NCBI GenBank assembly: GCA_958436995.1
Contig: CAUBMI010000001.1
Location: 1-64,000 of the forward strand
Length of the DNA: 64,000 nt
From: an uncultured Collinsella sp.
Lineage (GTDB): Bacteria; Actinomycetota; Coriobacteriia; Coriobacteriales; Coriobacteriaceae
Direction of reading: 5' to 3'
Positions 18,049 to 26,345 of this stretch are shown here, one piece after another. Positions within the stretch are counted from its first letter, which is position 1. Each line of letters opens with the position of its first letter. The notes below the pieces were generated by a model. That model was not told the origin of the DNA. It did no database searches and was given only the letters and a program-made list of their open reading frames with translations. The position numbers were made by a program, and so were the translations under genes.

Positions 18049-18993
18049 TTATTGAGTCTCCGTCGTGCCCGTCAGGGTAGTTCCGCTCACCCTAATGCCC
18101 AGGTCACCCCAGTCACCGGGCGTCTTGCCGTCCGCTCGGTAAAAGTTGACGATCATCGAGCCAGGCTCCATGGTGAACGTAACCGTGTGATTTGTTTTAT
18201 CCGCCGTCACACCATGGTTGGTCTCGAAGAACGGATCGATCTCCACGTTCTCCCCCCACGTGAGCGTGACGTTTGCCGGTGCGCCCGTAACCGTCACACG
18301 GTAGTTGTACGCAGCGTAATCAGCAAACTTGCCAGCCTCATCAACCAGCGCGCCCTCAACCGCAGCGGTTTTGACCTCGGCCTTCTTTGACGGCACGACT
18401 TTCGCCGCCAGACAGGTGAGCTCGGTGCCGGGGCTCTCCTTCGAAACAACCATGGCCTTAATCACAAAGTAGGCATGTCCCAACTTGTCCTCAGGAAAGG
18501 TCACGGTGTAATCGTTCTTGGTAGGCTGATTCTCCGGAAGCTTGACGTTTCCGGCGGGTTGGGGCGCATAGCTCCACGTGGCACCATCGAGCCCATACCC
18601 CTCGACCGTCAAGGTATACGTCACGTTTTTATCGTTGCAGAAGTTGCTGTTGCTCAGCAAATAGTTATAGATGCTAAAGGTGAAGCTGCACTGCTTGTTG
18701 TTGGGATATACCGTAACGGAGCGCTGGGCGCGGTCGAGCTCGTCGTTGCCAGGCGCACTCATATAGCCCGTGAGCAGGTCGCTCGCAAACAGGCTCTGCG
18801 CGGTGCCCGTTGCGGCGACGGACTTTAGAAATCCGTTGGCGGTGTAGGCGGAATAGGTAAAGTAACCACCCGTCACGAGCGCCACGGCGCAAGCAAGTGC
18901 GATTGCTGCCACAACCAGCTTATTCTTGGCTTGGCTCTTGCTTTTTGCCAGCTGCTCGCGCTCGGCATCCTGCTGCTTCTCTCGCTTCTCCAT
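18049..18993 (-). CDS. SipW-cognate-like membrane or secreted protein (314 aa)
   Basis: The function is unknown. A charged cytoplasmic N-terminus (residues 1-24) precedes one hydrophobic segment (about 25-46) that runs into GGYFTYSAYTANGF at 42-55. A hydrophobic segment followed by an aromatic-Phe pair and then Ser/Thr/Asn residues is the look of SipW-cognate signals (TasA/CalY family). The remaining 260 residues are beta-rich and exported. Its stop codon lies 40 bases before the giant gene and its start 14 bases after the previous gene, with GGAGAGGGGG ahead of the ATG. The three small operon members share the same plan but little sequence. The alternative reading is a simple single-pass membrane protein. 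Confidence 0.8.
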   Translation of the reverse strand: MEKREKQQDAEREQLAKSKSQAKNKLVVAAIALACAVALVTGGYFTYSAYTANGFLKSVAATGTAQSLFASDLLTGYMSAPGNDELDRAQRSVTVYPNNKQCSFTFSIYNYLLSNSNFCNDKNVTYTLTVEGYGLDGATWSYAPQPAGNVKLPENQPTKNDYTVTFPEDKLGHAYFVIKAMVVSKESPGTELTCLAAKVVPSKKAEVKTAAVEGALVDEAGKFADYAAYNYRVTVTGAPANVTLTWGENVEIDPFFETNHGVTADKTNHTVTFTMEPGSMIVNFYRADGKTPGDWGDLGIRVSGTTLTGTTETQ

Positions 18994-19007
18994 GTGCGCC
19001 CCCTCTC

Positions 19008-19847
19008 CTACTTACCGCTCGTGTTGCGCGCGATCAGGTAGATCACATCGGTCTCTTTGGCGCTCTCGTCCCACGAAAGCTTGATGATAAAGTTGAGCGT
19101 GTCATTGTCAGTCGAGCCGTCGAGCGTCTTAGCGTTGAGTTCGCTCTTGCCGAATTTCTTGTATCGGTAGAGCGGGCGCGCGTTGCGCTGGACGTTTTGA
19201 TAGTCCTTGAACGTAGGGTCGCTTGCGCCCTCGCCCGGCACGGCTGCCAGACCGTCGTTCTCCTTGTTGATATATTCGAAGCTCGTAAGCAGGTTCTCTC
19301 CGGTTGCTTTCCAGCTATAAGATTTGCCGTCTGCGGTACCGCTCACGTCGGGCGTCTGGAGCGCAGACGTGTTCTCGGCTCTGTACAGCTCAATAGTGAG
19401 ACCTGTAATGCTGGTCGTATTCGCGAGTTGCAGCTCAAAACCGTCACCGCCCGTTTGCACGCAAAACGCGCGCTTGAGCGTCACCGTGTTGCCAGTCTTG
19501 GTATCGCCGTATTCGGGGTTGTAGCTCAGGTCGATCTGCTCTGTTGCCGTAGCGTTGGGGCCCAGCACTTTGAGCTCTGCCGGCTCCTTGATCTTGCCGA
19601 CGGTGGAGCCGCGATTGGCATCGACGAACCATCCGAGCGTCAATCCCAGCAACACGAGAAGCACGGTAAGCAAGCCCATGATGGCAAGGGATTCGCGACG
19701 GTGGCCGCTCACCCAAGCCTTGATACGCTCGATGCGGCCAGCCGGACGCGCTTCGCCGTGCGAGCCGAACCCGTTGCCGCCGGGGTTTGCCGCTCCTTCG
19801 TTGTGTTTGATATCGCCCTGCTCGCGGGCATTAAGCTGCTCGTCCAT
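19008..19847 (-). CDS. SipW-cognate-like membrane or secreted protein (279 aa)
   Basis: The function is unknown. Residues 1-50 are cytoplasmic and charged. Residues 53-72 form the hydrophobic segment, followed by LGWFVDANRGSTVG at 71-84. Of the three paralogue-like proteins in this operon, this one comes closest to a SipW-cognate signal: hydrophobic run, G-W-F-x-D, then N/S/T. The exported part is beta-rich without cysteine pairs. The ATG begins at the base directly after the upstream stop codon, with AGGAGG overlapping the end of that gene, so translation is coupled. It is either a fibre or pilus-like subunit or an anchor for the giant protein. No signal peptidase gene is present in the window to test the processing idea. 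Confidence 0.8.
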   Translation of the reverse strand: MDEQLNAREQGDIKHNEGAANPGGNGFGSHGEARPAGRIERIKAWVSGHRRESLAIMGLLTVLLVLLGLTLGWFVDANRGSTVGKIKEPAELKVLGPNATATEQIDLSYNPEYGDTKTGNTVTLKRAFCVQTGGDGFELQLANTTSITGLTIELYRAENTSALQTPDVSGTADGKSYSWKATGENLLTSFEYINKENDGLAAVPGEGASDPTFKDYQNVQRNARPLYRYKKFGKSELNAKTLDGSTDNDTLNFIIKLSWDESAKETDVIYLIARNTSGK

Positions 19848-20897
19848 TTATTTATCCGCCTCCTTGGCGGTAAAGCGCACGCGAATGTACTTGACGTTCT
19901 TGCCGATAATCTCGTCGGCGTTGTTGTAATAATTGGCGCAGGTTTCCACATCCGCAGAGGACATGCCGGCTCCGACAGGCGGAACCGCGCTAGGCGCCTG
20001 ACCTGGCACGCTCGTGCTATCGGCGCGGAAATAGCACGCGTGGTTATTGTTGATGTCGCCGACGAGGGCAGTGTAACCGGCGTCTGTGCTTGCAAAAAGG
20101 TTGCCGCCGTAGCCGGCATTACCCGTGCGAACATAGCTCTTGAACTGCTCCGGCCAAATCCAGTAGAGAGTTTTGGTTGCGGTTTTGGTCGTGCTATTTG
20201 AGCCCTCAGCGCAAAAGCTCCGCGCCGGGATGGTAAAGCTCTGTGTGATGACGGTGACGCTCGCTCCGTCCTGGGTCACCGTGGTTGTCGTGGAAACCAG
20301 CGGATTGGAGTAAAAGCCAGAGGTGTCTTTGCCCTGAAAAACCAGGATATGACCGCGCACCAAATCTTTAAGCGAGTTGATGATCTCTTCGTTTTTCGAT
20401 GCATCCGCAGCGGAGCCCGTGCCGACAGCACTCGTCTGGACGGAAATCTCCCAGGTCATCTCCACCGTAATATCCTGCAGGTCATTGCAGAGCGGCTTGA
20501 CGTTGAGCTGAAGCTGACCGGCCGACCCCGGAGAAAGACTGCCATCGGCACTCATGTTATTGAGGTTGAAAAGATTGTTCACGGCAAGGCTTGTACTGTC
20601 CGACGCGTAGTTGTCCTGGGCGTCGTACTTGCCCGCCGTGCCGTCCTGCGTTCCCGAGAGCACAAACCGCGGGCCCTTCGCCCCGATCGTACTCCCCGTG
20701 GCGCTCACTCGGTTGTTCGCGGCAAACCAGGCCAGGCATGCAAAGATGGCAACGATGGCGGCCAGCACAAACAGACCACTCACCAGGAAATCCTTCCAGA
20801 AATCCTTGAGGGTCCGCACGTGCTCGTCGGCAGCTTGACGGTACTCGGCCGCCGTCTTGTGCTGCTGGAGCTCGCTATGTCGGTCCATGCCACTCAT
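19848..20897 (-). CDS. SipW-cognate-like membrane or secreted protein (349 aa), first operon gene
   Basis: The function is unknown. Residues 1-36 are a charged cytoplasmic segment, 37-58 are hydrophobic, and LAWFAANNRVSATG follows at 55-68, again in the style of SipW-cognate or camelysin-type N-termini. The exported region of about 280 residues contains Ser/Thr-rich strands and a repeated NxN style. This is the first gene of the operon leading to the giant GLUG protein. An ATG nine bases further in is an alternative start, since no strong ribosome-binding site is seen for either. The 287-base gap upstream holds the palindrome at 21077-21144 and presumably the operon promoter. Confidence 0.78.
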   Translation of the reverse strand: MSGMDRHSELQQHKTAAEYRQAADEHVRTLKDFWKDFLVSGLFVLAAIVAIFACLAWFAANNRVSATGSTIGAKGPRFVLSGTQDGTAGKYDAQDNYASDSTSLAVNNLFNLNNMSADGSLSPGSAGQLQLNVKPLCNDLQDITVEMTWEISVQTSAVGTGSAADASKNEEIINSLKDLVRGHILVFQGKDTSGFYSNPLVSTTTTVTQDGASVTVITQSFTIPARSFCAEGSNSTTKTATKTLYWIWPEQFKSYVRTGNAGYGGNLFASTDAGYTALVGDINNNHACYFRADSTSVPGQAPSAVPPVGAGMSSADVETCANYYNNADEIIGKNVKYIRVRFTAKEADK

Positions 20898-21076
20898 CGC
20901 TTACGTTTGCCCTGCTAGCGGGCGTGCCATCCTTTCCGCTTGGTCGCGATCAATCCGTTGCTCGTAGGCATAGAATTCAGGCAGAATACAACACCATACG
21001 ATAAGGTAAAAGAATAGCATTGACCTGCGGTTTGCTCCACAGCGCAAGCCTTAATGATGTCTTAAAAGTCAAACCC

Positions 21077-21144
21077 TTGGTGCAAGGGGGTCAGGTTACT
21101 TCGCACCAACATGGTGCACACAAACCTAACCCCCCCTTGCACCA
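21077..21144. repeat. Double hairpin upstream of the surface-protein operon
   Basis: Outer arms (ttggtgcaagggggtcaggt and its near-complement ending at 21144) enclose a second perfect hairpin (gcacca / tggtgc). It lies between the stop of the ATPase gene and the first gene of the surface operon, so it may serve as the ATPase terminator. The mismatched long arms look more like the palindromic elements found elsewhere in the window. Confidence 0.6.
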
Positions 21145-21184
21145 ATCCGTAGCGCCGGGCGGAGAACACACGGCGTGGCGCCCC

Positions 21185-22489
21185 TTAACGCCCCAGCGCG
21201 CGCACGGGTATCACGTAGATACTGTCCTCGACCTCGCGGGCGTACTCACCCACCCCCACAATCACGGCCATAAACTCCGGTTCGCGTGTGCGTGAACGAG
21301 GATTTCCACAGACCTTCTTGCGAACGCGCTTGAGACTCTCGACGCCGGCGCTCGCCTTATCTTCACTCACCTTAATCTCAAAGGCGGCCCACCGTCCGTC
21401 GGCTAGCTGCACGATAGCATCGCACTCAAGGCCCGAATCGTCGCGATAATAGCGCACGGGCGTGCTATCCAGCAGGTCGAGCGACCGCGCGTAGACCGAA
21501 AGGTCGCGTATGACCAAATTCTCAAACACCAGACCAAATGTCTGCCAGTCGGCAAGCAGCGCCTGCAAGGACATACCTAGCAAGGCGCAAGCAAGGCTCG
21601 GATCTGCCAGATATCGCTTGGGCTTGACGGTAAAGCGCCGTTTGTCGCGCGCGGCGGGAACCCAACCGGGGACCTCCTCGAGAATGAACATGCCTTTGAG
21701 GGCATCCAGGTACCTGCGCACCTTGGTCTCGTCGGCAAACGCTGCGGGTTCCTCCTCGGCACCGAACATATCCATAAGAATCGTTTTATACGTGGTCGCC
21801 TGTCCCAGATTGCGCGCGATCGATGCGGAGACTCGACGAGCAATATCGGGGTCGAGACCAACCGCCGGGAAGCTGCTCGAAAACGTAGTGTTGAGATATT
21901 CGCGGGCGATGAGCTGAGCGTCAGCCGAGACCATATCGATCGCCTCGGGCCAGCCGCCGCGGAAAGCGGCTTCGACAAGCCCCGGTGTATCGCCATTGCA
22001 CCGGCAGGGCTCAAAACGATGCTCAAACAAGCCCGCCAGACTCACCTTGCCGTTGGACTCACCTGTCTCGGCAAGCGTCATGGGGTGCATGCGGACGCGG
22101 CCGATGCGGCCGGCTCCACTATGCGCGGGCGCCTCCGCCTTTGAGCCAAACGCAGGCGTGGCGGAACCCGTGAGGATATAGGCGCCGCGCGTGCCCCGGG
22201 TGCGGTCAACCTCGTGTCTAACGTAGTCCCAAATCTGGGGAACGCGCTGCCACTCGTCGATAATATGCGGACGGTCTCCCAGCAACATCATCGCCGGGTC
22301 GGCACGCGCGAGGTCGAGATTCTCGTCGACATACGAGGCGGACGCCCCGTGCTCAAGCGCGGCCCACGTCTTGCCGCACCACTTGGTGCCTGCAATCTCG
22401 ACCGCGCCAAAGACGCGAAGGTAGCGCTCGATTTGCGCATCCACGATACGTGGGATGTATCCGTCCCGATGTAGCCTCTCGCCTGCCAT
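21185..22489 (-). CDS. AAA ATPase of the AAA_14/DUF4143 family
   Basis: This 434-aa protein has an N-terminal AAA_14 nucleotide-binding domain and a C-terminal DUF4143 domain that carries a PD-(D/E)XK-like fold. The Walker A motif is GTKWCGKTW (about residues 34-42) and a Walker B-like strand is HIIDEWQRVP. The strand YILTGSATP matches sensor-1 of this family. Near the C-terminus, GLECDAIVQLADGRWAAFEIK has the D...E-x-K spacing of a nuclease-fold core. Proteins of this family are common in gut anaerobes and their role is unsettled. The gene is monocistronic. Five perfectly spaced 12-bp repeats lie 60-163 bases upstream of its start. Confidence 0.88.
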   Translation of the reverse strand: MAGERLHRDGYIPRIVDAQIERYLRVFGAVEIAGTKWCGKTWAALEHGASASYVDENLDLARADPAMMLLGDRPHIIDEWQRVPQIWDYVRHEVDRTRGTRGAYILTGSATPAFGSKAEAPAHSGAGRIGRVRMHPMTLAETGESNGKVSLAGLFEHRFEPCRCNGDTPGLVEAAFRGGWPEAIDMVSADAQLIAREYLNTTFSSSFPAVGLDPDIARRVSASIARNLGQATTYKTILMDMFGAEEEPAAFADETKVRRYLDALKGMFILEEVPGWVPAARDKRRFTVKPKRYLADPSLACALLGMSLQALLADWQTFGLVFENLVIRDLSVYARSLDLLDSTPVRYYRDDSGLECDAIVQLADGRWAAFEIKVSEDKASAGVESLKRVRKKVCGNPRSRTREPEFMAVIVGVGEYAREVEDSIYVIPVRALGR

Positions 22490-22548
22490 GAGCCGCCCCC
22501 GCAGATTTCCAGGTCCTGCTTTCTGATTCTTCTATTCCACTGTAGCAA

Positions 22549-22652
22549 ATTCGGATTTTCGGGTGGTTGCGATTCGGATTTTCGTGTTCATATAATTCGG
22601 ATTTTCATGTTCTAAGGATTCGGATTTTCGGGTGCTCAAGATTCGGATTTTC
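22549..22652. repeat. Five 23-bp iterons with invariant attcggattttc core
   Basis: The 12-mer attcggattttc begins at 22549, 22572, 22595, 22618 and 22641, which is exactly every 23 bp. The 11 bases between cores vary. The array occupies the promoter region of the AAA/DUF4143 ATPase on the minus strand and lies behind the terminator of the oxidoreductase gene. Confidence 0.9.
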
Positions 22653-22682
22653 TGAACCCGCTGATCAGGGACACTCTATTGG

Positions 22683-22720
22683 CAAAAAGGCGGGGAGCAC
22701 CGATACGGCACTCCCCGCCC
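22683..22720 (-). terminator. Terminator of the oxidoreductase gene
   Basis: The stem ggcggggagtgcc / ggtgctccccgcc on the minus strand is followed by TTTTTGCC, 26 bases past the stop codon at 22746. Confidence 0.85.
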
Positions 22721-22745
22721 ACTCAATACGCGATAGCTTTCTTGC

Positions 22746-24776
22746 TTAGAGCTCGTTGGCCGCGTGATACGCCGTGCGAATGGCGCTCGCAATATCGGCG
22801 GTACGCTCGCCCGAGCAGTCGCCCACGCAGGTCACGGGCACCGTCACGCCATCCAGGTCAAACGCGTTGGCCTTGGAGCCCACGGCCATCACTACGTAAT
22901 CGCAGGCGATCTTCACCGGCTCCTCGGCGCCATCCTCGGTGGTACGCACGGCCTCCACGCCCTCGTCGGTAATGGCGGTCAGGCGGGTCTTCACGTGCTG
23001 CTCCACGTTGTGCTCGGCAAAATCGCTCATGATCAGTGGCAGAATGGTCTCGGACTCGCCCGCGGCAATCTTGTCGAGCATCTCCACGATCGCCACCTCG
23101 CAGCCGTGTTGCAGCAGGTACTCGGCAGTCTCGGTGCCCACCAGGCCACCGCCAATGACGGCGACGCGGCCCGTAAGCTCCACCTTGCCGGCCAGCACGT
23201 CCCAGCTCGAGACGACCTTCTCCGAATCGGCACCGGGCACGGGAATGACCACGTCGTGCGCGCCCACGGCCACAATCGCGGCGTCGGCGGCGTTGAGGTC
23301 CGCGGGGCTAGCGGTGTGGTTGAGCTCAACCTTCACGCCCAGGCCGGGCAGAATCTTCTCGTAGTACTCGACCGAGCGCATGATTTCGTCCTTGCGCGGA
23401 GGCGCGGCCGCCAGCACAATCTGGCCGCCCAGATGGTCGCTCGCCTCGTAGACGGTCACGTCGTAGCCGCGCTTGGCCGCCACACGCGCGGCCTCCAGGC
23501 CGGCAATGCCGCCGCCCACCACGGCAATCTTCTTGTCGCCCTCGCCGGGCTTAATGGCGATGGTCGCCTCGTCGCCGTTCTCGGCATTGAGCACGCACGA
23601 GATGTACTGGCGGTTTTGGATCGCATCGACGCAACCCTTGTTGCAGTTGAGGCACTCGCGGATGGGCTCACCCGTGGCGGCCTTGAGCGCAATGTCGGGG
23701 TCGCACATGAGCGAGCGGCCGTACGCGACGATGTCGGCCGAACCGTCTTCCAGGATCTTCTCGCCCGCCTCGACCGAGACAACGCGGCCGACGGTTGCCA
23801 CCGGCACGGAGACCAGGGCCTTGACGCGCTCGGCCACGGGCAGCGTCCAGTTGTAGGGCATGGCGCCCATGGGCGGAATGGTGTCGCCCATGTTGCCGGT
23901 GTGGTTTGCCTGCGCGACCTGGATCATATCGATGCCCGCGCCCTCGAGCAGCTTGGCAAACTCACAGGCCTCGTCGGGCTGCAGGCCGCCCTTGCCGCGC
24001 GGCGTGCCGTCGGGGTTCTCCATAATCACGGGGAGCTTGTACTCCACCATCAGCTGCGGCGCGGCCTCCTTAATGGCGGCGACGACCTCGAGCGCATAGC
24101 GAACGCGGTTCTCGAACGAGCCGCCGTACTCGTCGGTGCGCTGGTTGAGGATGGCCGAGCACAGAGAACCCACCAGACGGTCGCCGTGGACCTCGATGGC
24201 GTCGATGCCGGCCTGCTGCGCGCGGGCGGCCGAGGCGGCGATAGCCTCCTTGATCTGGGTGAGCTGCTCCACGGTGGCCTCGTTCACAAAGTGCTGCATG
24301 TCGTGGTGCAGTTTGGCGTAGGCCTGCTTGCGGATCTCGTTGGACTCGGCCATCTTGGCGGCAAAGGTCTCCTCGTCGCCGGCGGCCTTGGCCTCCTGCG
24401 CGGCCTTGGCGGCGGCCATGGAACCCATGACCATGCGGCCGACACCGGGCACGTCGTACTCGGGATGGAACAGCTGCAGCGCGACCTTGGCACCGTGCTT
24501 GTGGACGGCGTCGGCCAGCGCCTTAAACGTGGGGATCTGGGCATCGGTCGCCAGCTTGGGCGTGGGGCTCGCGGTCATAACGGGAGCGACGTCGCCGATG
24601 ACGATGTAGCTCACGCCGCCACGGGCCAGGCGCTCGTAAAAAGCCAGGCTGCGCTCGCCAATGGAACCGTCGCGCTCCTCGTAGCCGGTGGTGAGCGGCG
24701 GGAACATAATGCGGTTCTTGAGCTCAAGGGGGCCAACCGTAATGGGCTGGAGCAGCTTAGTGGCAGGTGCGGTCAT
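22746..24776 (-). CDS. NADH:flavin oxidoreductase of the 2,4-dienoyl-CoA reductase family
   Basis: This is a 676-aa enzyme of the Old Yellow Enzyme/TMADH type. Residues 1-370 form the FMN-binding TIM barrel (LKNRIMFPPLTTGY at the start, NQRTDEYGGSFENR in the middle). The iron-sulfur motif CLNCNKGCVDAIQ then SCVLN (C-x2-C-x3-C-x11-C) follows. Residues from about 395 bind FAD (VVGGGIAGLEAARVA) and residues from about 510 bind NAD(P) (VAVIGGGLVGTETAEYL). Enzymes of this family reduce activated double bonds such as enoates, bile-acid intermediates or enoyl-CoA. The usual HxxHGY catalytic segment is replaced by HGDRLVGSL, so the substrate cannot be assigned. The second ATG is taken as start because AGAGGA sits seven bases upstream of it. 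It appears monocistronic. Confidence 0.9.
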   Translation of the reverse strand: MTAPATKLLQPITVGPLELKNRIMFPPLTTGYEERDGSIGERSLAFYERLARGGVSYIVIGDVAPVMTASPTPKLATDAQIPTFKALADAVHKHGAKVALQLFHPEYDVPGVGRMVMGSMAAAKAAQEAKAAGDEETFAAKMAESNEIRKQAYAKLHHDMQHFVNEATVEQLTQIKEAIAASAARAQQAGIDAIEVHGDRLVGSLCSAILNQRTDEYGGSFENRVRYALEVVAAIKEAAPQLMVEYKLPVIMENPDGTPRGKGGLQPDEACEFAKLLEGAGIDMIQVAQANHTGNMGDTIPPMGAMPYNWTLPVAERVKALVSVPVATVGRVVSVEAGEKILEDGSADIVAYGRSLMCDPDIALKAATGEPIRECLNCNKGCVDAIQNRQYISCVLNAENGDEATIAIKPGEGDKKIAVVGGGIAGLEAARVAAKRGYDVTVYEASDHLGGQIVLAAAPPRKDEIMRSVEYYEKILPGLGVKVELNHTASPADLNAADAAIVAVGAHDVVIPVPGADSEKVVSSWDVLAGKVELTGRVAVIGGGLVGTETAEYLLQHGCEVAIVEMLDKIAAGESETILPLIMSDFAEHNVEQHVKTRLTAITDEGVEAVRTTEDGAEEPVKIACDYVVMAVGSKANAFDLDGVTVPVTCVGDCSGERTADIASAIRTAYHAANEL

Positions 24777-24916
24777 GGACATTCCTCTCTTGTAGGCGCG
24801 GCGGCGATGTTGCCGCGTAGTTGTCTAGAGGATATGGCATGGAGGTACAGCGGCACAACGAAAATCGGCGAATATCAGGTGGCGGCAGGTGGATGGAGCG
24901 GACGGCCCGTCGGTTT

Positions 24917-25133
24917 GTCTCAATCTGTAACAGTTAGGCCCTATTTTGCCGAGCAACTGTTACAGATTGAGACGAACCAATCTAGCCTGCCGAAAGATCT
25001 AGATCTGTAACAGTTACTCAGTAAAAACCGTCCCTCGTGTTACAGATTTAGACAAACGAAGACCGTCCTGCCGAAACATCTCAATCTGTAACACCTAGCC
25101 GCTCAAATCGGGTCTAGATGTTACAGATCGAGA
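24917..25133. repeat. Six-arm alternating inverted-repeat array, copy 1
   Basis: Six 15-bp arms (tctcaatctgtaaca and its complement, alternating) begin at 24918, 24958, 24998, 25038, 25079 and 25119. The spacing is 40, 40, 40, 41 and 40 bp. The five spacers of 25 or 26 bp differ from one another. The first pair is extended to perfect 19-bp arms. The array lies between the promoter end of the oxidoreductase gene and the 3' end of tRNA-Met. An identical spacing pattern recurs at 42571-42787. Confidence 0.92.
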
Positions 25134-25182
25134 TTTTGTTTGAGAGGCCGAGAATTGGACCGAAAACACGGTCCCGGAATAA

Positions 25183-25213
25183 CAAAAAAGCTCGCCGGCT
25201 AGGCCGACGAGCT
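25183..25213 (-). terminator. Terminator of the tRNA-Met gene
   Basis: On the minus strand the stem gctcgtcggc / gccggcgagc is followed by TTTTTTG, starting about 10 bases after the tRNA CCA end. Confidence 0.85.
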
Positions 25214-25222
25214 GCAAGTTCT

Positions 25223-25299
25223 TGGTCGCGGGGGCAGGATTTGAACCTACGACCTCCGGGTTATGAGCCCGGCGAGCTACCAGACTGCTCCACCCCGCA
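25223..25299 (-). tRNA. tRNA-Met (CAU), initiator type
   Basis: This is a 77-nt cloverleaf with the CCA encoded. All four stems pair. The anticodon loop is CTCATAA with CAU. The anticodon stem has three consecutive G-C pairs (GGG/CCC), and the D stem has the A11-U24 pair. Both are marks of initiator tRNA. The 1-72 position is U-G rather than the C-A mismatch of the classic initiator, which is still a weak pair. Transcription is alone on the minus strand. Confidence 0.95.
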
Positions 25300-25452
25300 A
25301 TGTCTGGACGCCTCATGTGCGCAAGAAAGAATATTACGCGGGAGTTCGGTAAGCGGCAAGGAAAATCTCGTAGAGCATAATTCCTTCATATTTAGAACTC
25401 CTCAGCCCCTATCACCGTGAACGAATCGCAGCCGAGCGCCGCCGGCGGCACG

Positions 25453-25458
25453 TATACA
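25453..25458 (+). promoter_or_regulatory. Possible -10 box of coaX
   Basis: The hexamer TACAAT (within gtatacaatgg) lies about 40 bases before the coaX start codon. No good -35 is seen, so this is tentative. Confidence 0.3.
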
Positions 25459-25496
25459 ATGGTGCGCGTCCTTTTACGCCGACACCGGGAGTAGAC

Positions 25497-26345
25497 ATGC
25501 TGCTCGCTATCGATATGGGAAACACGCAGACGGCCATGGGTCTGTTTGACGGAGACGAGCTGGTGCAGTCGTGGCGCATGCCCACCGACCGCTCCTATAC
25601 CGCCGACGAGATCCACGTGCGCCTGATGGGTTTCTTTAAGATGTACGACCTCTCGCTCGGCGCGGTCGACGCGATCGCCTTTGCCGGCGTGGTGCCGCAG
25701 CTCTCGCGCGAGTGGCACGCCGTGGCCAACCGCATCGCGGCAGACGCCATCGTCATTGGGCCGCAGACGGCGGCCGTGACCAAGCTGCGGGCAGCGCGCC
25801 CCCAGGCCGTTGGTGCCGACCGCATCGCCAACGCCGTCGCTGCCGAGACCTTCTACGGCGCCCCGGCGATCGTGGTGGACTTTGGCACCGCAACCAATAT
25901 CGACGTCATCGACGAGGACGGTTATTACATTGGCGGAGCGATCGCGCCGGGTATCCGCATCTCCATGGACGCGCTCGCCGCCCGAGCCGCCAAGCTCGCC
26001 AGCGTGCCGCTCGAGGCGCCCGAGCATGCCATCGGCCGCGATACCGAGGAGTGCATCAAGGTCGGCGCCGTAACGGGCGCCGCCGCCATGGCCGAGGGCC
26101 TGGTCACGCGCATGAAGCGCGAGCTGGGGCGCGAGGACGCCACCGTTATCGCCACGGGCGGCCTCGCCAGCATCGTCGCCGATTCGACTGATGCCTTCGA
26201 CATAGTCGACGGCCAGCTCACCATCAAGGGCATCTGCGAAATCTACCGCCGCATGCAGAAGCTGGGGGTAAAACAGGGACATAAGTCGAGCACGCCCGAT
26301 GTCACAGCCCCGCAAACGTTCGCCAAGCCTATTCCTCAAAACTGA
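25497..26345 (+). CDS. coaX: Type III pantothenate kinase
   Basis: This 282-aa enzyme phosphorylates pantothenate in the first step of coenzyme A synthesis. The ASKHA-fold phosphate motif is LLAIDMGNTQTAMGLF at residues 2-17. The second motif is VVDFGTATNIDVI near residues 124-136, and GGAIAPGIRISMDAL follows near residues 143-157. The pantothenate motif GADRIAN near residue 105 is also present. The last 30 residues (after QKLGVK) are not conserved and may be a read-in tail. The stop codon lies inside a 43-bp palindrome. The gene stands alone on the plus strand and converges on the biotin-ligase-like gene. Confidence 0.95.
   Translation: MLLAIDMGNTQTAMGLFDGDELVQSWRMPTDRSYTADEIHVRLMGFFKMYDLSLGAVDAIAFAGVVPQLSREWHAVANRIAADAIVIGPQTAAVTKLRAARPQAVGADRIANAVAAETFYGAPAIVVDFGTATNIDVIDEDGYYIGGAIAPGIRISMDALAARAAKLASVPLEAPEHAIGRDTEECIKVGAVTGAAAMAEGLVTRMKRELGREDATVIATGGLASIVADSTDAFDIVDGQLTIKGICEIYRRMQKLGVKQGHKSSTPDVTAPQTFAKPIPQN

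Noticed and set aside
22764..25010. A long open frame on the plus strand opposite the flavin oxidoreductase
   Set aside because: Its sequence is His/Gly/Leu-rich with no family resemblance and mirrors the high-GC codon use of the minus-strand gene, whose motifs are clear.
24917..25133. CRISPR array reading of the repeats
   Set aside because: The repeats are 15 bp, alternate in orientation and lack any cas gene nearby; CRISPR repeats are longer and in one direction.
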